Source of the DNA: Elusimicrobiales bacterium
Lineage (GTDB): Bacteria; Elusimicrobiota; Elusimicrobia; Elusimicrobiales; Elusimicrobiaceae
Reading direction: 5' to 3'
Assembly (NCBI GenBank): GCA_030540535.1
Contig: JAUNWB010000043.1
Location: forward strand, 1 to 8,653
DNA: 8,653 nucleotides
Part shown: positions 1 to 6,465 of the stretch, one piece after another
How the letters are laid out: each line of letters begins with the position of its first letter
Numbering within the stretch: the stretch's first letter is position 1
The notes under the pieces: generated by a model
What the model was told of the DNA's origin: nothing
Database searches by the model: none
The model's input: only the letters and a program-made list of their open reading frames with translations
Program-made: the position numbers and the translations under genes

Positions 1-1
1 T

Positions 2-94
2 ACAACCTTACGGGATGACGTAACTTTAGTTTCAGCGGCCAAAATAAAAAGACACAGGGAGCGTAAAACAGATAATAAGAACAGTCACAACTAA
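2..94 (+). CDS. Possible C-terminal tail of a gene entering from the left edge
   Basis: Reading from base 2, thirty codons stay open up to a TAA at 92-94. The peptide starts TTLRDDVTLVSAAKIKR and ends in a basic, polar tail. The 'RDDVTLV' stretch resembles the 'DDITLVVL' strand that closes PP2C/SpoIIE-type phosphatase domains, but seven residues are far too little to assign a family. If real, the gene would converge on the helicase gene, with the large inverted repeat between them. The other two forward frames close within seven codons of the edge, so they offer no better tail. The stretch could equally be non-coding, as its base composition is AT-rich. Confidence 0.18.
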   Translation, partial: TTLRDDVTLVSAAKIKRHRERKTDNKNSHN

Positions 95-120
95 AAAAAT
101 ACTCGCCAGTAAAACATCCC

Positions 121-241
121 GCGTTCAAATTTGTATAAAATTCCGGCTTTCTTTGGAACGCCGCGTACGTACGGTCAGGCAAACGAAGTGCGCGGAGTAC
201 GCAAGCGAGAAAAAAGCCGGAATTTAACCAAATTTGGACGC
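121..241. repeat. 121-base imperfect inverted repeat, possible bidirectional terminator
   Basis: The arms are 121-150 and 213-241. Thirteen bases pair perfectly (AAATTCCGGCTTT with AAAGCCGGAATTT). After a short bulge, CAAATTT pairs with AAATTTG and GCGT with ACGC. Pairing resumes further in with GCGTAC (163-168) and GTACGC (197-202), leaving a terminal loop of about 28 bases. The right arm holds the 10-base palindrome CCAAATTTGG (228-237). The element starts 20 bases past the stop of the minus-strand helicase gene, where a terminator would be expected. However, no clean U-run follows the stem on the minus strand; the nearest is seven T about 25 bases further on. CCCGCG occurs just outside or at both edges (118-123 and 247-252), so a small non-coding mobile repeat is an alternative. 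Confidence 0.55.
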
Positions 242-261
242 ACGAACCCGCGCAAATCCAA

Positions 262-2766
262 CTATAAGATCTCGAGCGGGGCAAATTTCAGCATAAACGT
301 CCGCCGCACCCCGTTCCCAAACACCACCGTAATTTTGGCGCTGTCGCCGGAGCCGGCTATTTGGACGATTTTGCCCTGCCCGAACACGCCGTGCTTAACC
401 ATACCGCCTACAGCCACGCCGTCGGCGTTTTTTTCGGCCGGAGCGGAGCTTTGCGGTTTAGGCGCGGAAGAAGCCGGGCCGGAGGACGCATATCCGCCGG
501 AACGCGGCGAAGATGTCGGCCGGTTAAACGACGGCCGCGCATACAGGGACCCCAAGCCGGACGAACCGTACGACGAGGACGTATAATCCAAATCGTCATC
601 CTCAATTTCGTAGCCGTCCTGGTCATATTTTTTCTGAAAGCGGCTCTTGCTGGCGTACCCTTCAAAAGTCTGATAGCGGTTGTTGCCGCCGAAATTATTT
701 TTGCCGCGGGAATATCCGCCGCCGTAGTTTCCGCCGCGGTACGGGCCCGAAGCCCCTGCGCCGTACAAGCCGTATTTGGACTGGTAGTCGGTATAGCGCG
801 GCTGGGAAGATTCGCGCACTTCGTTTTCGTCCAAAAGTCCGCTTTCAAACAAAAAGCGCGAAGGCAGATTGTTCTGCAGCTGGCCGAATTTGCGGCGGGC
901 CTGCGAATACGTCAAATACAGCCGTTTGCGCGCGCGCGTCATCGCCACGTAACAAAGGCGGCGTTCTTCTTCCAGCTCGTCCTCGTTGTCGCGCGAAATG
1001 GGGAATAAATTTTCTTCAAGGCCGGTAACAAACACGTCGTCAAACTCAAGCCCTTTGGCCAAGTGTACCGTCATCAGCGTCACCGCGCCGCCTTCGCCCG
1101 CGTTGGAATCGTCCTCGCCGGACAGAAGCGAAATTTCCTGCAAGAAATCGGCCACGGACGGCTCTTTTTCGCCTTTTTTACAGCGGTCCTCGTACTCTTT
1201 TACGGCGTTGATAAGCGCGTCCAAGTTCTGCAGGCGGGATTCAGCCTCGGGATCTTTTTCCATTTCGGCTTTGACCGCGTCCATATAGCCGGATTCCACC
1301 AAAATTTTGTGGAAAATATCCGCCGGGTCCGTCAGCAGCATATCGCCGCGCCAGTTTTCAAACAACTGCACCAGTTTGACGGCCGCCTTGCACGCGATGG
1401 AACTTAATCCCGGCACGTACGCGGCTTTTTTAAGCGCGTCGTACAAAGACAGATGATTCTCTTCCGCATACGCCATTAAGCGGTCCTGCGCCACTTTGCC
1501 CAGGCCGCGCGAAGGCGTGTTGATAATACGCAAAAGGCTTACGTTATCGGCCGGGTTAACAAGCATGCGCGCGTAGCACATAATGTCTTTAATTTCCTTA
1601 CGGTCGTAGAAGCGCACGGTGCCGACCAGGCGGTACGGAATTTGGTAACGGCGGAAAGTTTCTTCGAAATTACGGCTCTGCGCGTTGGTACGGTAGAAAA
1701 CGGCTACGTCTTTTAAGCTGATGCCGTCTTCGTCCACCAGGGCTTTGATGTTTTGGCTGACCCAGCGGGCTTCTTCGCCTTCGGTATGGGCTTCGCGCAC
1801 GACGATCGGGTCGCCGGATTCTTTATCGGTAAACAAACTTTTTTCTTTGCGTTTTTTGTTTTTGGTAATCAGTTTGTTGGACGCGTCCAAAATCACTTTG
1901 GTGGAGCGGTAGTTCTGCTCGAGCGTAATGGTTTTGGTGTCTTGGAAATCTTTTTCAAACTCCAAAATGTTGCGGATGTTCGCACCGCGCCAGGAGTAAA
2001 TGCTCTGGTCCGGATCCCCCACCACACACAGCTTGCGGTTTTTGGCGGCCAGCATTTTGGTAATTAAGTATTGGGTATGGTTGGTGTCCTGGTACTCGTC
2101 CACCAAAATATACTGGAAAAATTCCTGATAGTAGGAGCGGATATCTTCGTGGTCGCGCAATAAAACGACGGTTTTAACCAAAAGGTCCCCGAAATCGAGT
2201 GCGCCCGCTTCTTTGAGTTTCTGCTCGTAACGGCGGTACACTTCGGCGATGCGGATTTTAAAATCCAGCCCGCTGGCCGTGGCGCTTTGCATCATGGTAT
2301 CGGGCGAAACCATATCATCTTTGGCGCGGGAAATTTGGCTGACAATTTGGCTGATTTCTTTTTTGGGGTCCTTAATACCCATCTGTTCCAAAATAAGGCT
2401 GACGACTTTCTTTTGGTCCGAATCGTCGTAAATGGCAAAATCGCGCGACAGCCCGAGCGCACCCGCATGCTGGCGCAAAATACGCACGCCAAACGAGTGG
2501 AACGTATGAATCCACACGCGGCTGCCCGCACCGGGGACGAGCGCTTCCACGCGCTCGCGCATTTCCTGCGCGGCTTTGTTGGTAAACGTAACAGCCAAAA
2601 TGCGGGACGGATTGCAGCCGTCCGCAATCAGCTTGGCGATTTTGGTCGTCAGTGTTTTGGTTTTGCCCGTTCCGGCCCCGGCCACGATAAGGCACGGGCC
2701 TTCGTTATAATTGACGGCTTCCAACTGCTGGGGATTTAACGATTTTAAAGAGTCTTGTAAATTCAT
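262..2766 (-). CDS. pcrA: PcrA/UvrD-type superfamily 1A DNA helicase
   Basis: This is an 834-residue ATP-dependent 3'-5' DNA helicase of the UvrD/PcrA/Rep family, which acts in nucleotide excision repair, replication restart and clearing RNA polymerase or RecA from DNA. Visible motifs are the Q-motif region LNPQQLEAV (10-18), Walker A AGAGTGKT (29-36), motif Ia TFTNKAAQEM (60-69), Walker B VDEYQDT (222-228), motif III VVGDPDQSIYSWRG (248-261), motif IV EQNYRST (283-289), motif V TVHLAKGLEFDDVFV (566-580) and motif VI VAMTRARKRLYL (607-618). Residues 787-834 look like the PcrA Tudor-like C-terminal module that contacts RNA polymerase. Between them, about residues 645-785 form an unusually long G/S/Y/R-rich linker, making the protein roughly 100 residues longer than typical PcrA. 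Its ATG overlaps the TGA of the upstream RDD gene (ATGA), so translation is probably coupled; the SD is weak. It is the last gene of the ychF operon. Confidence 0.97.
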   Translation of the reverse strand: MNLQDSLKSLNPQQLEAVNYNEGPCLIVAGAGTGKTKTLTTKIAKLIADGCNPSRILAVTFTNKAAQEMRERVEALVPGAGSRVWIHTFHSFGVRILRQHAGALGLSRDFAIYDDSDQKKVVSLILEQMGIKDPKKEISQIVSQISRAKDDMVSPDTMMQSATASGLDFKIRIAEVYRRYEQKLKEAGALDFGDLLVKTVVLLRDHEDIRSYYQEFFQYILVDEYQDTNHTQYLITKMLAAKNRKLCVVGDPDQSIYSWRGANIRNILEFEKDFQDTKTITLEQNYRSTKVILDASNKLITKNKKRKEKSLFTDKESGDPIVVREAHTEGEEARWVSQNIKALVDEDGISLKDVAVFYRTNAQSRNFEETFRRYQIPYRLVGTVRFYDRKEIKDIMCYARMLVNPADNVSLLRIINTPSRGLGKVAQDRLMAYAEENHLSLYDALKKAAYVPGLSSIACKAAVKLVQLFENWRGDMLLTDPADIFHKILVESGYMDAVKAEMEKDPEAESRLQNLDALINAVKEYEDRCKKGEKEPSVADFLQEISLLSGEDDSNAGEGGAVTLMTVHLAKGLEFDDVFVTGLEENLFPISRDNEDELEEERRLCYVAMTRARKRLYLTYSQARRKFGQLQNNLPSRFLFESGLLDENEVRESSQPRYTDYQSKYGLYGAGASGPYRGGNYGGGYSRGKNNFGGNNRYQTFEGYASKSRFQKKYDQDGYEIEDDDLDYTSSSYGSSGLGSLYARPSFNRPTSSPRSGGYASSGPASSAPKPQSSAPAEKNADGVAVGGMVKHGVFGQGKIVQIAGSGDSAKITVVFGNGVRRTFMLKFAPLEIL

Positions 2767-3299
2767 AATTCTTTTTTTGCACAGACACGAAATTTAAAAA
2801 TAGCTTTGCCTAAAGAACAGCCAAAGCAGGTTTCACATACAGCGAAATACAAACTTTCCAAACAGACAGGAATAATAAAACCAAGAACAAACATTAAATT
2901 ATTTCCTCGCGGATAATGCGAAAAAACTCCTTGATATGCAAAATAAATACCTACGGGTGCCAAACAAGGTTTCAAGAGTAAAAAATCCGCAAAATAAGAC
3001 CCAAACATCTTACAAAAAGATTTTTTATTGTCCGCTTTTTCTACAACTTGCAAACGAAAAAGCCTTTTTCCCAAAGCGCCCCCGAAAAGACTATCCAATA
3101 CCGCAAAGTATAAGACCTCAAACGTAAACATAGTTGCTGCAACCAACAGAATGCCCCAACCACCGTCTGTATTGACAAAATAGGGGTGGTGGTCTATCCA
3201 AATACAAACTATGATTACTCCACCGAGGCTTGTAAGCCGAGACAACACTACATCCACGACATACGCGGCGGCCAGCCGCCAAAAAGACGCTTTTTTCAT
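2763..3299 (-). CDS. Membrane protein with two tandem RDD-like domains
   Basis: This 178-residue membrane protein belongs to the poorly characterised RDD family, some members of which have been linked to ion transport or stress. The two halves repeat each other. SFWRLAAAYVVDVVL (5-19) matches SFCKMFGSYFADFLLL (94-109), aligning D16 with D105. LYFAVLDSLFGGALGK (63-78) matches LYFAVCETCFGCSLGK (150-165), each followed by a short cationic amphipathic end (LFRLQVV, IFKFRVC). Each half has two hydrophobic segments, so about four membrane helices are expected, with both LGK loops probably on the same face. The usual Arg of the first RDD motif is R8 in the first half and K97 in the second. The start is 3 bases after the rlmD stop and the stop overlaps the pcrA start. 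The DNA is visibly more AT-rich than the genes on either side, suggesting a different history or relaxed selection. Substrate unknown. Confidence 0.85.
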   Translation of the reverse strand: MKKASFWRLAAAYVVDVVLSRLTSLGGVIIVCIWIDHHPYFVNTDGGWGILLVAATMFTFEVLYFAVLDSLFGGALGKRLFRLQVVEKADNKKSFCKMFGSYFADFLLLKPCLAPVGIYFAYQGVFSHYPRGNNLMFVLGFIIPVCLESLYFAVCETCFGCSLGKAIFKFRVCAKKEL

Positions 3300-3302
3300 C
3301 GC

Positions 3303-4523
3303 TTATTTCAGTTTTAACTGCACAAACGTTTCGATATGGTCGCTGTGCGGGAAGAAATCAAACGCTTCCACGTGCAAAATTTCGTAATGCTGCGTCAGAA
3401 TTTTGAGGTCGTTTGCCAGCGTAACGGGATTGCACGAAATATACAGTACGTTTTCCACGCCCGATTCGGCCACCGCTTTGGCCGCGCGCGGGTGCATACC
3501 GCCGCGGGGCGGGTCCAGAATAATCAGCGCGTCTTTGCGCTCGATAGGCTGTTCTTTGACGAAATCTTCCACCTTGGCGCAGAAAAACTGCACGTTGCAA
3601 ACGCCGTTTAGTTTGGCGTTTTCGATACCGTTGTAAATGGCGGGCGCAACGCTTTCCACACACACGCTTTTTTCGCACAAATCAGCGCAGGACAAGGAAA
3701 AACTGCCCGCGCCGCCGTACAAATCGTAAATGCGTTTGGGCGCGATTTTTTTAACAATCCCCCGCACGCGGGAGTACATCTTCTGCGCCGTTTTGGTGTT
3801 GGTTTGGAAAAACGACTGCGGGGACAGTTTAAATACCACCTCGCGCACCGTTTTGCCCGATTCGTCCGTCAATATAATTTTTTCAAAAATATGGTCTTTG
3901 CCTTTCAGCACGCGCAGGCTTTCCGGCGCCGCCGTATCGGCGAGCCCGTTGTTGACGGCCGCCATAATGTTAGCGTTTGGCAGTACGCTTTCCACGGCCT
4001 GTACAAACGTTTTTTCGTTGAAATCGTCCGTTACGAACAGCACCACGATTTCTTCCCCCGTGTTTTTGCCTTCGCGCAGCATCAAGTGGCGCAAAACGCC
4101 GGTGTGTTTGCGCTGGTCGTAATATTCCAAATTTTCTTGTTGCGCCCAGGCGCGAAGCGCGGCCAAAAGCGGGACAAGTTTTTCGTTAAACAGCGCACAT
4201 TCTTCGATATCCACCGCGCGGTCCCAGCGGCCTTTGAGTTTAAAGCCGAGCGTCTGCTCAAACTCCAGCGGGCGGGTTTTGTTGGCCGGGTCCTTCCTGT
4301 CGTAATCTTCGCGCCATTTAACTTGGTGGCAAAACCCGAGTTCCACTTTATTGCGGAAATTTTTGGGTTCGTCCGTCACCGTAACGGGGATTTCTTCCGT
4401 CCAGAAATCTTTTAAAATTTCCTGAAGTTTGGCGCGTTTTTTGGCCACCTGTTCTTCGTAAGACAGGTTTAAAAGCGAGCAGCCGCCGCAAACGCCGAAA
4501 TGTTTACAGGTAATGTTAGGCAT
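3303..4523 (-). CDS. rlmD: 23S rRNA (uracil-5-)-methyltransferase, RlmD/RlmC (TrmA) family
   Basis: This 406-residue enzyme transfers methyl from S-adenosylmethionine to C5 of a uridine in 23S rRNA. It has the family's 4Fe-4S cluster ligands C6, C12 and C15 at the N-terminus plus C109 in 'IEEC'. The methyltransferase half shows SPQSFFQTN (234-242), SAM motif I DLYGGAGSFSL (267-277), LDPPRGG (336-342), the nucleophile C364 in YISCNP, and the proposed base E398 in FPHSDHIET. The protein starts directly with the cluster domain and has no TRAM RNA-binding domain, as in E. coli RlmC; E. coli RlmD has one. The exact target uridine (U1939 or U747 by E. coli numbering) therefore cannot be fixed, and the symbol is a best guess. 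Its ATG lies within the last codons of ychF (overlap ATGCCTAA), suggesting coupled translation. Confidence 0.93.
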   Translation of the reverse strand: MPNITCKHFGVCGGCSLLNLSYEEQVAKKRAKLQEILKDFWTEEIPVTVTDEPKNFRNKVELGFCHQVKWREDYDRKDPANKTRPLEFEQTLGFKLKGRWDRAVDIEECALFNEKLVPLLAALRAWAQQENLEYYDQRKHTGVLRHLMLREGKNTGEEIVVLFVTDDFNEKTFVQAVESVLPNANIMAAVNNGLADTAAPESLRVLKGKDHIFEKIILTDESGKTVREVVFKLSPQSFFQTNTKTAQKMYSRVRGIVKKIAPKRIYDLYGGAGSFSLSCADLCEKSVCVESVAPAIYNGIENAKLNGVCNVQFFCAKVEDFVKEQPIERKDALIILDPPRGGMHPRAAKAVAESGVENVLYISCNPVTLANDLKILTQHYEILHVEAFDFFPHSDHIETFVQLKLK

Positions 4524-5589
4524 TGATTTTAAACAGGCAAACGTCGCCGTCCTTTACAATATAGTCTTTGCCTTCAGAGCGGATAAGGCCGTGTTCTTTT
4601 AAGGATTTTTCCGAACCGTATTTGACGAGGTCTTCAAACGTGTACACGTCGGCGCGGATGAATTTCTTTTCAAAATCGCTGTGGATTTTGCCCGCCGCCT
4701 GCGGCGCGGAACACCCCACGGGAATCAGCCAGCTGCGGACTTCCACCTCTTCCCCCGCCGTAAAATACGTACACAGGTTGAGGAGTTTCATGCCTTCGCG
4801 CACCACTTTTTCAAGGCCGGTGTAGTCGTTGCCGGTTTCGGCCAAAAAAGCGTGTTTTTCTTCTTCGGAAAATTCGGCGATATCGGCTTCAAACTTAACG
4901 CACAGCTCCACAAACCCCGCGCCGTTTTCTTTGGCGAACGCGGCCACTTTTTCGGCATTGGCGGCGTTGCGGGTTTCGGAATTGTTACCCACGTACAGGA
5001 CGGGTTTGGCCGTCAAAAACTGGTATTCTTTTAACTCTTCCGGCTCGAGCCCCAGCGAGCTGACAGGCTTGCCGTTTTCCAACGCGGCTTTGATTTCTTT
5101 CATGCGTTCCCACGCGGCGACGGCTTCTTTCTTGCCGCTTTTGGCGTTGGAACCCAAGCGGTCGCATATTTTGGTCGCGCTTTCGAGGTCGGCCAGCATA
5201 AGTTCGGTATTGATGATATCGATATCGCGCAAGGGGTCGACGGAGTTCATCACGTGGGTGACGTTGTCGTCGTCAAACAGACGCACGACATGGATAATGG
5301 CGTCCACTTCGCGGATGTTGGCTAAAAATTTGTTGCCGAGGCCCTCGCCCTGGCTCGCGCCTTTGACGATACCCGCGATATCCACAAATTTAATGAAAGC
5401 GGCGGTTTTCTTGGGCGGTTTAAACATTTCGAACAGTTTATCCAGCCGTTTGTCCGGGATCGGGACGATTCCCACGTTGGGTTCGATGGTACAGAACGGA
5501 TAGTTGCTGGCTTCCGCACCCGCGCAGGTAAGCGCGTTAAAAAGGGTGGATTTGCCCACGTTGGGCAAGCCTACGATGCCGATTTCCAT
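4516..5589 (-). CDS. ychF: Ribosome-binding ATPase YchF (OLA1 family)
   Basis: This 357-residue Obg-related P-loop NTPase binds the ribosome and, unusually for the family, prefers ATP over GTP. The G1 loop is GLPNVGKST (7-15), followed by the Obg-type switch NYPFCTIEPNVG (29-40) and the G3 motif DIAGIVKGASQGEGLGN (70-86). The G4 position reads NNSE (203-205 region) instead of NKxD, which fits the ATP preference of YchF/OLA1. A coiled-coil-rich insert covers about 125-195. The C-terminal TGS domain (about 274-355) has the hallmarks TAGEEVEVRSW, APQAAGKIHSDFEKKFIRA and GKDYIVKDGDV. Length and start match the family. AAGGAG sits 9 bases before the ATG and a TATAAT box lies further upstream. It is the first gene of a four-gene leftward operon and its 3' end overlaps rlmD by 8 bases. 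Confidence 0.97.
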   Translation of the reverse strand: MEIGIVGLPNVGKSTLFNALTCAGAEASNYPFCTIEPNVGIVPIPDKRLDKLFEMFKPPKKTAAFIKFVDIAGIVKGASQGEGLGNKFLANIREVDAIIHVVRLFDDDNVTHVMNSVDPLRDIDIINTELMLADLESATKICDRLGSNAKSGKKEAVAAWERMKEIKAALENGKPVSSLGLEPEELKEYQFLTAKPVLYVGNNSETRNAANAEKVAAFAKENGAGFVELCVKFEADIAEFSEEEKHAFLAETGNDYTGLEKVVREGMKLLNLCTYFTAGEEVEVRSWLIPVGCSAPQAAGKIHSDFEKKFIRADVYTFEDLVKYGSEKSLKEHGLIRSEGKDYIVKDGDVCLFKINA

Positions 5590-5598
5590 ATAGTAATA

Positions 5599-5635
5599 CT
5601 CCTTGGGATATGATAAAAAGCGGATATTTATTATA
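5599..5635 (-). promoter_or_regulatory. Promoter -10 box and ribosome binding site of the ychF operon
   Basis: On the minus strand a perfect TATAAT lies at 5635-5630, which would start transcription near 5623. AAGGAG lies at 5604-5599, 9 bases before the ychF ATG. No convincing -35 hexamer is seen 16-18 bases upstream; that stretch reads through the tail of the pilin terminator. The short AT-rich leader shows no stable structure. Confidence 0.5.
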
Positions 5636-5660
5636 TTTTAGCATTTTAGCCCCGTTCCTA

Positions 5661-5692
5661 CATATAATAAAGCCCGGGCGTTTACCCGGGCT
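5661..5692 (-). terminator. Intrinsic terminator of the pilin gene
   Basis: On the minus strand AGCCCGGG (5692-5685) and CCCGGGCT (5678-5671) form an 8-base-pair GC-rich stem with the loop TAAACG. TTATTATAT follows. It lies 20 bases past the pilin stop and upstream of the ychF promoter, so it separates the pilin transcript from the ychF operon. The T-run is interrupted by A, so efficiency may be moderate. In the plus direction no T-run follows. Confidence 0.8.
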
Positions 5693-5712
5693 CAAAAATC
5701 ATAAAAAAGATC

Positions 5713-6333
5713 CTACAACCGATAGTGCATTACGCCTCGGCCGTTGTCAAACGGATCTTTTCCTCCCATTGACACGCACAAATTCGCCGCCGTTTGGTTT
5801 CCGCTCTTTGCCAGACAAAAACGCTGACCGTCCCTGACGCCGTCCAACGCAACGCGATACCCTATATATTGGGAATCCGTTTCTGCGCCCCGGCTGCACA
5901 GAACAGAATCCAACGCATGTTCCCCCATATATAAATGGCAGCGATAATCATTAACAGAAACATCTTTTTTATTTGCCGACAACGTACCGGGCAGCGTAAT
6001 ATCCAAATCTTCCAGCGAAGTGGGGTAAGACCCGTTCGCCATCTTATACAGCATCGCGCCTTTTGCCGCGGCATCCGCCAACGCCATCGCCTGTACATAC
6101 CGGCTTTTAGATACCGCCTTTTGGTATTGCGGCAGCGCCACGGACGCCAAAATACCGATAATTAAAACGACAACTAATAATTCTATAAGCGTAAAACCTT
6201 TCCGAGTCTGTCCCGGGCACCGCAGGGTAAACCGGGAATCCAGATTTAAATAAGGTTTACGACTTCTATTAAACGGCCTGGATTCCGGCTCCGGCGGCGC
6301 GCAGCGTGCCGGATTGACAGTATTTTGATACAT
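5713..6333 (-). CDS. Type IV pilin / pseudopilin with unusually long leader
   Basis: This is a prepilin-type protein of 206 residues from the chosen start, destined for the inner membrane and assembly into a pilus or type II secretion pseudopilus. The prepilin peptidase site is RKG^FTLIE, with the conserved Glu at +5 of the mature chain, followed by the hydrophobic helix [19 protein letters not shown]. The mature part is about 160 residues, with an '[14 protein letters not shown]' block, four cysteines (in YRCHLY, VLCSRG, RFCLAK, NLCVSM) and a C-terminal VSMGG segment, as I recall from Elusimicrobiota pilins. The ATG at 6333 is chosen because GGTGGGGG lies 10 bases upstream. The ATG at 6369 is also in frame (218 residues) but has no ribosome site. 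No ATG, GTG or TTG lies closer to the cleavage site, so the leader is 46 residues, against the usual 5-25. Part of it is encoded by an inverted repeat. The gene stands alone, with no assembly genes near it. Confidence 0.88.
   Translation of the reverse strand: MYQNTVNPARCAPPEPESRPFNRSRKPYLNLDSRFTLRCPGQTRKGFTLIELLVVVLIIGILASVALPQYQKAVSKSRYVQAMALADAAAKGAMLYKMANGSYPTSLEDLDITLPGTLSANKKDVSVNDYRCHLYMGEHALDSVLCSRGAETDSQYIGYRVALDGVRDGQRFCLAKSGNQTAANLCVSMGGKDPFDNGRGVMHYRL
6235..6286. repeat. Inverted repeat inside the pilin leader coding region
   Basis: GGAATCCAG (6235-6243) and CTGGATTCC (6278-6286) are perfect 9-base inverted arms, extended by further G/C pairs after one bulged base. The 34-base loop contains a weaker inner pair (GTTTA/TAAAC). 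Immediately on the pilin side, CCCGG and CCGGG form another small hairpin around the 'RFTLRCPGQ' codons. The whole segment sits between the pilin start and the conserved prepilin motif, and resembles dispersed palindromic repeats built around a CTGGATTCC core. Only one copy is visible in this window. Confidence 0.5.
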
Positions 6334-6343
6334 AGGACATATT

Positions 6344-6351
6344 CCCCCACC
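6344..6351 (-). promoter_or_regulatory. Ribosome binding site that decides the pilin start
   Basis: GGTGGGGG on the minus strand lies 10 bases before the ATG at 6333. The alternative ATG at 6369 is preceded by T11-GATAAC, with no purine-rich site. This favours the shorter pilin form. Confidence 0.45.
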
Positions 6352-6375
6352 ACTCAGAATTATCCCCATGTTATC

Positions 6376-6386
6376 AAAAAAAAAAA
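6376..6386. repeat. Run of eleven A (T on the minus strand) upstream of the pilin gene
   Basis: Eleven consecutive A on the plus strand lie 43 bases upstream of the preferred pilin start. On the minus strand the run is preceded by TTGACC (6394-6389), a near-consensus -35 hexamer. It could also be read as the U-run of a weak terminator with a GGGT/ACCC stem. A homopolymer of this length is prone to slipping during replication. Confidence 0.6.
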
Positions 6387-6444
6387 CGGGTCAAGGCCCA
6401 CCCAAAAAGACCACCTCCGCGGCGGTATCCAATTTGGTAATTAA

Positions 6445-6450
6445 TATGAT
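6445..6450 (+). promoter_or_regulatory. Possible -10 box for the tRNA-Glu gene
   Basis: TATGAT lies 15 bases before the mature 5' end of the tRNA, in an AT-rich stretch, and would give a start near 6457. No clear -35 hexamer is seen at the right distance, so the call is tentative. Confidence 0.3.
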
Positions 6451-6465
6451 AAAATAAGAATATAA

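Noticed and set aside
35..118. Minus-strand hydrophobic peptide of about 28 codons resembling a membrane helix
   Set aside because: It is enclosed by TGA at both ends, has no ATG start and no ribosome site. AT-rich DNA readily yields such Phe/Leu/Ile-rich stretches.
121..241. Integron attC site
   Set aside because: The size and palindromic form fit loosely, but the ends lack the RYYYAAC / GTTRRRY core boxes and no cassette array or integrase is present.
361..1008. Long open frame on the plus strand, antisense to the helicase gene (215 codons)
   Set aside because: It lies wholly opposite well-supported pcrA codons, has no recognisable domain or ribosome site, and its Ala/Arg/Val/Phe-rich content is what reversed GC-rich codons give.
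4829..5503. Plus-strand open frame antisense to ychF (224 codons)
   Set aside because: It is a mirror of conserved YchF codons. The Ser/Leu-rich composition and lack of any motif mark it as a shadow.
4516..5589. YchF G4 motif NNSE read as a degraded NKxD GTP-specificity motif
   Set aside because: YchF/OLA1 proteins normally have NxxE here and use ATP, so this is the family rule and not decay.
6376..6400. GGGT/ACCC stem plus T11 on the minus strand as a strong terminator
   Set aside because: The stem is only about four pairs with an 8-base loop, and no gene upstream on that strand needs ending. The T11 tract is reported on its own instead.
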